In this document: positions 38,158-49,306 of the stretch, piece by piece
Position numbering within the stretch: position 1 is the stretch's first letter
Layout of the letters: every line of letters starts with the position of its first letter
Source: Primula veris
Taxonomy: Eukaryota; Streptophyta; Magnoliopsida; Ericales; Primulaceae
Length of the DNA stretch: 64,000 nucleotides
Reading direction: 5' to 3'
NCBI GenBank assembly: GCA_963682055.1
Contig: OY821743.1
Location: 37,165,459-37,229,458 of the forward strand
Notes under the pieces: generated by a model
Databases searched by the model: none
What the model saw: only the letters and a program-made list of their open reading frames with translations
What the model was told of the DNA's origin: nothing
Translations under genes and position numbers: made by a program

Positions 38158-41100
38158 TCCAATAAATAAAATGATAATGTAAAATATCAATAAAAGTATG
38201 TTATGCCACAAATTCATGGAAAAATGGGCAGAAACGAAAACGGTAAAAATCATGTACAATGGGCCATAAATCTAAGAAATAAAATGATAATTCAAAATAT
38301 CAATTAAATTGTGTGCTATATGCCACAAAATCATGCAAAAAATGGTATCAACGAAAAACGGTAAAAACCGTGTATTATAATATATAAATCCAAGAAATAA
38401 AATGACAATGTTAAATATCAATAAAAGCGTGTGCTATAGATCACAAAATAATGAAAAAAAGCGTCAAAACGAAAAAAAGGTAAAAACCGTGTAATATAAG
38501 CAATAAATAAAAGAAATAAAATGACATTCTAAAATCTCAATAAAAGCGTGAGTTATAGGACACAAAATCATGTAAAAATGGGCAGAAACGAAGAACAGTA
38601 GAAATCGTGTACAATAAGCCATAAATCTAAGAAATAAAATGACAATCTAAAATCTCAATAAAAGCGTGAGTTATATGCCACAAAATCATGCAAAAATGGA
38701 CAGAAACGAAGAACGGTAAAAATGGTGTACAATAAGCCATAAATCCAAGAAATAAAATGACAATCTAAAATCTCAATAAAAGCGTGAGTTATATGCCACA
38801 AAATCATGCAAAAATGGGCAGAAACGAAGAACGGTAGAAATCGTGTACAATAAGCCATAAATCCAAGAAATAAAATGACAATCTAAAATCTCAATAAAAG
38901 CGTGAGTTATAGGCCACAAAATCATGCAAAAATGGACAGAAACGAAGAACGGTAAATATCGTGTACAATAATCCATAAATCCAAGAAATAAAATGACAAT
39001 CTAAAATCTCAATAAAAGCGTGAGTTATAATAGGCCACAAAATCATGCAAAAATGGGCAGAAACGAATAACGGTAAAAATCGTGTCCAATAAGCCATAAA
39101 TCTAAGAACTAAAATGACAATCTAAAATCTCAATAAAAACGTGAGTTATAGGCCACAAAATCATGCAAAAATGGGCAGAAACGAAGAACGGTAAAAATCG
39201 TGTACAATAAGCCATAAATCCAAGAAATAAAATGACAATCTAAAACTCAATAAAGGCGTGAGTTATATGCCATAAAATCATGCAAAAATGGGCAGAAACG
39301 AAGAACGGTATAAATCGTGTACAATAAGCCATAAATCCAAGAAATAAAATGACAATCTAAAATCTCAATAAAAGCGTGAGTTGGCCACAAAATCATGCAA
39401 AAATGGGCAGAAACGAATAACGGTAAAAATCGTGTCCAATAAGCCATAAATCTAAGAAGTAAAATGACAATCTAAAATCTCAATAAAAGCGTGAGTTATA
39501 GGCCACAAAATCATGCAAAAATGGGCAGAAACGAAGAACGGTAAAAATCGTGTACAATAAGCCATAAATCCAAGAAATAAAATGACAATCTAAAATATCA
39601 ATAAAAGCGTGAGTTATAGGCCACAAAAATATGCAAAAATGGACAGAAACGAAGAACGGTAAATATCGTCTACAATAAGCCATAAATCCAAGAAATAAAA
39701 TGACAATCTATAATCTCAATAAAAGCGTGAGTTATAGGCCACAAAATCATGCAAAAATAGGCAGAAACGAAGAACGGTAAAAATTGTGTACAATAAGCCA
39801 TAAATCCGAGAAATAAAACGACAATCTAAAATCTCAATAAAAGCGTGAGTTATAGGCCACAAAAATATGCAAAAATAGGCAGAAACGAAGAACGGTAAAA
39901 ATCGTGTACAATAAGCCATAAATCCAAGAAATAAAAATGACAATCTAAAATCTCAATAAAAGCGTGAGTTATAATAGGCCACAAAATCATGCAAAAATGG
40001 GCAGAAACGAAGAAATGTAAAAATCGTGTACAATAAGCCATAAATCCAAGAAATAAAATGACAATCTAAAATCTCAATAAAAGCATGAGTTATATGCCAC
40101 AAAATCATGCAAAAATGGGCAGAAACGAAGAACGGTAGAAATCGTGTACAATAAGCCATAAATCCAAGAAATAAAATGACAATCTAAAATCTCAATAAAA
40201 GCGTGAGTTATATGCCACAAAATCATGCAAAAATGGACAGAAACGAAGAACGGTAAATATCCTGTACAATAAGCCATAAATCCAAGAAATAAAATGACAA
40301 TATAAAATCTCAATAAAAGCGTGAGTTATAATAGGCCACAAAATCATGCAAAAATGGACAGAAACGAAGTACGGTAAATATCGTGTACAATAAGCCATAA
40401 ATCTAAGAAATAAAATGACAATCTAAAATCTCAATAAAAGCGTGAGTTATAGGCCACCAAATCATGCAAAAATGGGCAGAAACGAAGAACGGTAAATATC
40501 GTGTACAATAAGCCATAAATCCAAGAAATAAATTGACAATCTAAAATCTCAATAAAAGCGTGAGTTATAGGCCACCAAATCATGCAAAAATGGGCAGAAA
40601 CGAAGACCAGTAAAAATCGTGTACAATAAGCCATAAATTCAAGAAATAAAATGACAATCTAAAATCTCAATAAAATCGTGAGTTATAGGCCACAAAATCA
40701 TGCAAAAATGGGCAGAAACGAAAAACGGTAAAAATCGTGTACAATAAGCCATAAATCTAAGAAATAAAATGACAATCTAAAATCTCAAATAAAGCGTGCG
40801 TTATATGCCACAAAATCATGCAAAAATGGACAGAAACGAAGAACGGTAAAAATGGTGTACAATAAGCCATAAATACAAGAAATAAAATGACAATCTAAAA
40901 TCTCAATAAAAGCGTGAGTTATATGCCACAAAATCATGCAAAAATGGGCAGAAACGAAGAACGGTAGAAATCGTGTACAATAAGCCATAAATCCAAGAAA
41001 TAAAATGACAATTTAAAATCTCAATAAAAGCGTGAGTTATAGGCCACAAAATCATGCAAAAATCGACAGAAACGAAGAACGGTAAATATCGTGTACAATA

Positions 41101-44100
41101 AGCCATAAATCCAAGAAATAAAATGACAATCTAAAATCTCAATAAAAGCATGAGTTATATGCCACAAAATCATGCAAAAATGGGCAGAAACGAAGAACGG
41201 TAAAAATGGTGTACAATAAGCCATAAATCCAAGAAATAAAATGACAATCTAAAATCTCAATAAAAGCGTGAGTTATATGCCACAAAATCATGCAAAAATG
41301 GGCAGAAACGAAGAACGGTAGAAATCGTGTACAATAAGCCATAAATCCAAGAAATAAAATGACAATCTAAAATCTCAATAAAAGCGTGAGTTATAGGCCA
41401 CAAAATCATGCAAAAATGGACAGAAACGAAGAACGGTAAATATCGTGTACAATAAGCCATAAATCCAAGAAATAAAATGACAATCTAAAATCTCAATAAA
41501 AGCGTGAGTTATAATAGGCCACAAAATCATGCAAAAATGGGCAGAAACGAATAACGGTAAAAATCGTGTCCAATAAGCCATAAATCTAAGAACTAAAATG
41601 ACAATCTAAAATCTCAATAAAAACGTGAGTTATAGGCCACAAAATCATGCAAAAATGGGCAGAAACGAAGAACGGTAAAAATCGTGTACAATAAGCCATA
41701 AATCCAAGAAATAAAATGACAATCTAAAATCTCAATAAAGGCGTGAGTTATATGCCATAAAATCATGCAAAAATGGGCAGAAACGAAGAACGGTATAAAT
41801 CGTGTACAATAAGCCATAAATCCAAGAAATAAAATGACAATCTAAAATCTCAATAAAAGCGTGAGTTGGCCACAAAATCATGCAAAAATGGGCAGAAACG
41901 AATAACGGTAAAAATCGTGTCCAATAAGCCATAAATCTAAGAAGTAAAATGACAATCTAAAATCTCAATAAAAGCGTGAGTTATAGGCCACAAAATCATG
42001 CAAAAATGGGCAGAAACGAAGAACGGTAAAAATCGTGTACAATAAGCCATAAATCCAAGAAATAAAATGACAATCTAAAATATCAATAAAAGCGTGAGTT
42101 ATAGGCCACAAAAATATGCAAAAATGGACAGAAACGAAGAACGGTAAATATCGTCTACAATAAGCCATAAATCCAAGAAATAAAATGACAATCTATAATC
42201 TCAATAAAAGCGTGAGTTATATAGGCCACAAAATCATGCAAAAATAGGCAGAAACGAAGAACGGTAAAAATTGTGTACAATAAGCCATAAATCCGAGAAA
42301 TAAAACGACAATCTAAAATCTCAATAAAAGCGTGAGTTATAGGCCACAAAAATATGCAAAAATAGGCAGAAACGAAGAACGGTAAAAATCGTGTACAATA
42401 AGCCATAAATCCAAGAAATAAAAATGACAATCTAAAATCTCAATAAAAGCGTGAGTTATAATAGGCCACAAAATCATGCAAAAATGGGCAGAAACGAAGA
42501 AATGTAAAAATCGTGTACAATAAGCCATAAATCCAAGAAATAAAATGACAATCTAAAATCTCAATAAAAGCATGAGTTATATGCCACAAAATCATGCAAA
42601 AATGGGCAGAAACGAAGAACGGTAGAAATCGTGTACAAAATAAGCCATAAATCCAAGAAATAAAATGACAATCTAAAATCTCAATAAAAGCGTGAGTTAT
42701 ATGCCACAAAATCATGCAAAAATGGACAGAAACGAAGAACGGTAAATATCCTGTACAATAAGCCATAAATCCAAGAAATAAAATGACAATATAAAATCTC
42801 AATAAAAGCGTGAGTTATAATAGGCCACAAAATCATGCAAAAATGGACAGAAACGAAGTACGGTAAATATCGTGTACAATAAGCCATAAATCTAAGAAAT
42901 AAAATGACAATCTAAAATCTCAATAAAAGCGTGAGTTATAGGCCACCAAATCATGCAAAAATGGGCAGAAACGAAGAACGGTAAATATCGTGTACAATAA
43001 GCCATAAATCCAAGAAATAAATTGACAATCTAAAATCTCAATAAAAGCGTGAGTTATAGGCCACCAAATCATGCAAAAATGGGCAGAAACGAAGAACAGT
43101 AAAAATCGTGTACAATAAGCCATAAATTCAAGAAATAAAATGACAATCTAAAATCTCAATAAAATCGTGAGTTATAGGCCACAAAATCATGCAAAAATGG
43201 GCAGAAACGAAAAACGGTAAAAATCGTGTACAATAAGCCATAAATCTAAGAAATAAAATGACAATCTAAAATCTCAAATAAAGCGTGCGTTATATGCCAC
43301 AAAATCATGCAAAAATGGACAGAAACGAAGAACGGTAAAAATGGTGTACAATAAGCCATAAATACAAGAAATAAAATGACAATCTAAAATCTCAATAAAA
43401 GCGTGAGTTATATGCCACAAAATCATGCAAAAATGGGCAGAAACGAAGAACGGTAGAAATCGTGTACAATAAGCCATAAATCCAAGAAATAAAATGACAA
43501 TTTAAAATCTCAATAAAAGCGTGAGTTATAGGCCACAAAATCATGCAAAAATCGACAGAAACGAAGAACGGTAAATATCGTGTACAATAAGCCATAAATC
43601 CAAGAAATAAAATGACAATCTAAAATCTCAATAAAAGCATGAGTTATATGCCACAAAATCATGCAAAAATGGGCAGAAATGAAGAACGGTAAAAATCATG
43701 TACAATAAGCCATAAATCCAAGAAATAAAATCACAATCTAAAATCTCAATAAAAGCGTGAGTTATATGCCACAAAATCATGCAAAAATGGGCAGAAACGA
43801 AGAACGGTAGAAATCGTGTACAAAATAAGCCATAAATCCAAGAAATAAAATGACAATCTAAAATCTCAATAAATGCGTGAGTTATAATAGGCCACAAAAT
43901 CATGCAAAAATGGGCAGAAACGAATAATGGTAAAAATCTGGTCCAATAAGCCATAAATCTAAGAACTAAAATGACAATCTAAAATCTCAATAAAAGCGTG
44001 AGTTATATGCCTTAAAATCATGCAAAAATGGGCAGAAACGAAGAACGGTATAAATCGTGTACAATAAGCCATAAATCCAAGAAATAAAACGACAATCTAA

Positions 44101-44400
44101 AATCTCAATAAAAGCGTGAGTTATATGCCTTAAAATCATGCAAAAATGGGCAGAAACAAAGAACGGTATAAATCGTGTACAATAAGCCATAAATCCAAGA
44201 AATAAAATGACAATCTAAAATCTCAATAAAAGCGTGAGTTATAGGCCACCAAATCATGCAAAAATGGGCAGAAACGAAGAACGATAAAAATCGTGTACAA
44301 CAAGCCATAAATGCAAGAAATAAAAAGACAATCTAAAAATCTCAATAAAAGCGTGAGTTATATGCCACCAAATCATGCAAAAATGGGCAGAAACGAAGAA
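38158..44400. repeat. Higher-order repeat unit C with an internal 2.49-kb duplication
   Basis: It starts like unit B, but from about 41139 the series of variants seen from 38655 begins again, at offsets of 2,484-2,489 bp (38655/41139, 39480/41965, 40431/42920, 40903/43392). The series then continues as in units A and B (43628 matches 36171, 43987 matches 36530). Beyond about 44.4 kb the match to the higher-order unit fades. Confidence 0.75.
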
Positions 44401-47400
44401 CGGTAAATATCGTGTACAATAAGCCCTAAATCCAAGAAATAAATTGACAATCTAAAATCTCAATAAAAGCGTGAGTTATAGGCCACCAAATCATGCAAAA
44501 ATGGGCAGAAACGAAGAACGGTAAAAATCGTGTACAATAAGCCATAAATCCAAGAGGTAAAATGAAAATCTAAAATCTCAATAAAAGAGTGAGTTAAAGG
44601 CCACAAAATCATGTAAAAATGGGCCGAAACGAAGAACGGTAAAAATCGTGTACAATAAGCCATAAATCCAAGAAATAAAATGACAATCTAAAAATCTAAA
44701 TAAAAGTGTGAGTTATATGCCACAAAATCATGCAAAAATGGGCAGAAACGAAGAACGGTATAAATCGTGTACAATAAGCCATAAATCCAAGAAATAAAAT
44801 GACAATCTAAAATCTCAATAAAAGCGTGAGTTGGCCAAAAAATCATGCAAAAATGGGCAGAAACGAAGAACGGTAAAAATCGTGTCCAATAAGCCATAAA
44901 TCTAAGAACTAAAATGACAATCTAAAATCTCAATAAAAGCGTGAGTTATAGGCCACAAAATCATGCAAAAATGGGCAGAAACGAAGAACGGTAAAAATCG
45001 TGTACAATAAGCCATAAATCCCAGAAATAAAATGACAATCTAAAATCTCAATAAAAGCGTGAGTTATAGGCCACAAAATCATGCAAAAATGGGCAGAAAC
45101 GAAGAACAGTAAAAATCGTGTACAATAAGCCATATATCCAAGAAATAAAATGACAATCTAAAATCTCAATAAAATCGTGAGTTATGGGCCACAAAATCAT
45201 GCAAAAATGGGTAAAAACGAAGAACCGTTAAAATCGTGTACAATAAGCCATAAATCCAAGAAATAAAATGACAATCTAAAATCTCAATAAAAGCATGAGT
45301 TATAGGCCACAAAATCATGCAAAAATGGGCAGAAACGAAGAACGGTAAATATCGTGTACAATAAGCCATAAATCCAAGAAATAAATTGACAATCTAAAAT
45401 CTCAATAAAAGCGTGAGTTATAGGCCACCAAATCATGCAAAAATGGGCAGAAACGAAGAACGGTAAAAATCGTGTACAATAAGCCATAAAAACAAGAAAT
45501 AAAATGATAATCTAAAATCTCAATAAAAGCGTGAGTTATAGGACACAAAAATATGCAAAAATGGACAGAAACGAATAACGGTAAAAATCGTCTTCAATAA
45601 GCCATAAATCCAAGAAATAAAATGACAATCTAAAATCTTAATAAAAGCGTGAGTTATAATAGGCCACAAAATCATGCAAAAATGGACAGAAACGAAGTAC
45701 GGTAAATATCGTGTACAATAAGACATAAATCCAAGAAATAAAATGACAATCCAAAATCTCAATAAAAGCGTGAGTTATAGGCTACCAAATCATGCAAAAA
45801 TGGGCAGAAACGAAGAACGGTAAATATCGTGTACAATAAGCCATAAATCCAAGAAATAAATTGACAATCTAAAATCTCAATAAAAGCGTGAGTTATAGGC
45901 CACCAAATCATGCAAAAATGGGCAGAAACGAAGAACAGTAAAAATCGTGTACAATAAGCCATAAATTCAAGAAATAAAATGACAATCTAAAATCTCAATA
46001 AAATCGTGAGTTATAAGGCCACAAAATCATGCAAAAATGGGCAAAAACGAAGAACGGTTAAAATCGTGTACAATAAGCCATAAATCCATGAAATAAAATG
46101 ACAATCTAAAATCTCAATAAAAGCGTGAGTTATAGGCCACAAAATCATACAAAAATGGGCAGAAACGAACAACGGTAAAAATCGTGTACAATAAGCCATA
46201 AATCCAATAAATAAAATGATAATTTAAAATATCAATAAAAGTATGTTATGCCACAAATTCATGGAAAAATGGGCAGAAACGAAAACGGTAAAAATCATGT
46301 ACAATGGGCCATAAATCTAAGAAATAAAATGATAATTCAAAATATCAATTAAATCGTGTGCTATATGTCACAAAATCATGCAAAAAATGGTATCAACGAA
46401 AAACGGTAAAAACCGTGTATTATAATATATAAATCCAAGAAATAAAATGATAATGTTAAATATCAATAAAAGCGTGTGCTATAGATCACAAAATAATGAA
46501 AAAAAGCGTCAAAACGAAAAAAAGGTAAAAACCGTGTAATATAAGCAATAAATAAAAGAAATAAAATGACATTCTAAAATCTCAATAAAAGCGTGAGTTA
46601 TAGGCCACAAAATCATGCCAAAATGGGAAGAAACGAAAAACGGTAAAAATCGTGTACAATAAGCCATAAATCTAAGAAATAAAATGACAATCTAAAATCT
46701 CAATAAAAGCGTGAGTTATATGCCACAAAATCATGCAAAAATGGACAGAAACGAAGAACGGTAAATATCCTGTACAATAAGCCATAAATCTAAGAACTAA
46801 AATGACAATCTAAAATCTCAATAAAAACGTGAGTTATAGGCCACAAAATCATGCAAAAATGGGCAGAAACGAAGAACGGTAAAAATCGTGTACAATAAGC
46901 CATAAATCCAAGAAATAAAATGACAATCTAAAATCTCAATAAAAGCGTGAGTTATATGCCACAAAATCATGCAAAAATGGGCAGAAACGAAGAACGGTAG
47001 AAATCGTGTACAATAAGCCATAAATCCAAGAAATAAAATGACAATCTAAAATCTCAATAAAAGCGTGAGTTATAATAGGCCACAAAATCATGAAAAAATG
47101 GGCAGAAACAAATAACGGTAAAAATCGTGTCCAATAAGCCATAAATCTAAGAACTAAAATGACAATCTAAAATCTCAATAAAAATGTGAGTTATAGGCCA
47201 CAAAATCATGCAAAAATGGGCAGAAACGAAGAACGGTAAAAATCGTGTACAATAAGCCATAAATCCAAGAAATAAAATGACAATCTAAAATCTCAATAAA
47301 GGCGTGAGTTATATGCCATAAAATCATGCAAAAATGGGCAGAAACGAAGAACGGTTTAAATCGTGTACAATAAGCCATAAATCCAAGAAATAAAATGACA

Positions 47401-48505
47401 ATCTAAAATCTCAATAAAAGCGTGAGTTGGCCACAAAATCATGCAAAAATGGGCAGAAACGAATAACGGTAAAAATCGTGTCCAATAAGCCATAAATCTA
47501 AGAAGTAAAATGACAATCTAAAATCTCAATAAAAGCGTGAGTTATAGGCCACAAAAATATGCAAAAATGGACAGAAACGAAGAACGGCAAAAATCGTCTA
47601 CAATAAGCCATAAATCCAAGAAATAAAATGACAATCTAAAAATCTCAATAAAAGCGTGAGTTATATGCCACAAAATCATGTAAAAATGGGCAGAAACGAA
47701 GAACGGTAAAAATGGTGTACAATAAGCCATAAATCCAAGAAATAAAATGACAATCTAAAATCTCAATAAAAGCATGAGTTATATGCCACAAAATCATGCA
47801 AAAATGGGCAGAAACGAAGAACGGTAGAAATCGTGTACAATAAGCCATAAATCCAAGAAATAAAATGACAATCTAAAATCTCAATAAAAGCGTGAGTTGG
47901 CCACAAAATCATGCAAAAATGGGCAGAAACGAAAAACGGTAAATATCGTGTACAATAAGCCATAAATCCAAGAAATAAAATGACAATCTAAAATCTCAAT
48001 AAAAGCGTGAGTATAGGCCACAAAATCATGCAAAAATGGACAGAAACGAATAACGGTAAAAATCATGTCCAATAAGCCATAAATCCAAGAACTAAAATGA
48101 CAATCTAAAATCTCAATAAAAGCGTGAGTGGCCACAAAATCATGCAAAAATGGGCAGAAACGAAGAATGGTAAAAATCGTGTACAATAAGCCATAAATCA
48201 CAGAAATAAAATGACAATCTAAAATCTCAATAAAAGCGTGAGTTATAGGCCACAAAATCATGCAAAAATGGACAGAAACGAAGAACGGTAAAAATCATGT
48301 ACAATAAGCCATAAATCAAAGAAATAAAATGACAATCTAAAATCTCAATAAAAACGTGAGTTATAGGCCACAAAAATATGCAAAAATGGATAGAAACGAA
48401 GAACGGTAAAAATCGTCTACAATAAGCCATAAATCCAAGAAATAAAATGACAATCTAAAATCTCAATAAAAGCGTGAGTTATAGGCCACAAAATCATCCA
48501 AAAAT

Positions 48506-49306
48506 GAATTTCTGACCTGAGGTTTTAGTCAATCCAGTTTAGACTAGCAAAGAGTTGCAATGTAGATTCAAGTATACAACTGTGTTTATGCAGAGTTTCC
48601 AAACTAAGATGATAAGTATATTTTTCTTTTGCTTGTGCTGGGTTCGTTTGCTATGTAGTGTGATGGGGAAATTTTCACCCATTCCGGCTGCCCAGAGAAT
48701 ATTCATAGAAGCTTAAAACTTAACAACCGGAAGAACATTAAAGTGAAATGCTGAATGCCTTTCTCACAAAACAAGGCAAGTAGACAGTAGCTATGTCTAT
48801 CTAGCTTGAAAGTAGACGGTCTACGATTACAAGATTATTCTAAAACTTCAATCCCATATAGAACAAGATGGGTTGGGGCACACCATTCAGTAACAAATAT
48901 TATACAGTTAAAAGCTGGGATAATTTCACTAAAGTCGTGCTCAGCAAAGCACTACTATGTCACTACTTACCTAGTCACTGATATTCAATACAGTTTACAT
49001 GAGCAGGCGACCTGATTCAGTGGACAACATTAAACATAAAGTAAATATGGGAAACTAAATTAAAAGCCCTGCTCAATAAAGCAATACTACGACACTGCTA
49101 ACCTAGACGTTAATATCCAACATGGTTTGCATAAACCACTAAAAAGACCTCCTATTTCCAGTACACACAAGAGGATGAAACTGAAAAGTTGCCAGTTATC
49201 CTTATTCTGCACAACCACTACAACAAAATAAGGTGATCGGGCCAAAATACCATACATAACAACAGTGGGGTGGTGTTTAGTGAGGAATTTGAGTATCCGT
49301 TAAGAA
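48506..49306. other. Spacer / probable 3' UTR side of the AHL gene
   Basis: This is unique AT-rich sequence from the satellite's edge to the AHL stop codon. The part next to 49307 is presumably 3' untranslated sequence of the minus-strand AHL gene. No coding similarity was seen; the 69-codon frame at 48806 has no support. A loose internal duplication (CTCAGCAAAGCACTACTA and CTCAATAAAGCAATACTA, about 48940 and 49074) is present. Confidence 0.45.

Larger units (their letters stand above)
16669..48505. repeat. 118-bp satellite array, about 270 tandem copies
   Basis: A single AT-rich monomer (about 33% GC by my consensus) repeats head to tail for 31.8 kb. Conserved pieces in order are AATAAAATGACAATCTAAAA, CTCAATAAAAGCGTGAGTTA, TAGGCCACAAAATCATGC, AAAAATGGGCAGAAACGAAG, AACGGTAAAAATCGTG and TACAATAAGCCATAAATCC. 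The consensus is exactly 118 bp; common variants have 3 extra bases (ATAATAGGCC), lack TATA (GAGTTGGCC), or differ at single bases. The array begins and ends part-way through a monomer. No gene, spacer or transposon interrupts it. The many 67-102-residue minus-strand frames are by-products: 118 is not a multiple of 3, so each frame crosses about 1.7 monomers before reaching a stop. Whether it is pericentromeric or a local euchromatic array cannot be told from this window. Confidence 0.97.

Noticed and set aside
16781..48430. About one hundred minus-strand frames of 62-126 residues with near-identical sequence (MAYCTRFLPFFVSAHF type)
   Set aside because: They are translations of the 118-bp satellite in alternating frames. 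Starts and stops follow the repeat period and there is no independent coding signal.
16669..48505. CRISPR-like array
   Set aside because: The unit is a contiguous 118-bp tandem repeat with no unique spacers, in a plant nuclear context with no cas genes.
16669..48505. CENP-B box in the satellite
   Set aside because: The minus strand has a TTCGTTTCTGCCC segment that looks superficially similar, but the fixed A and CGGG positions of the box are not met.
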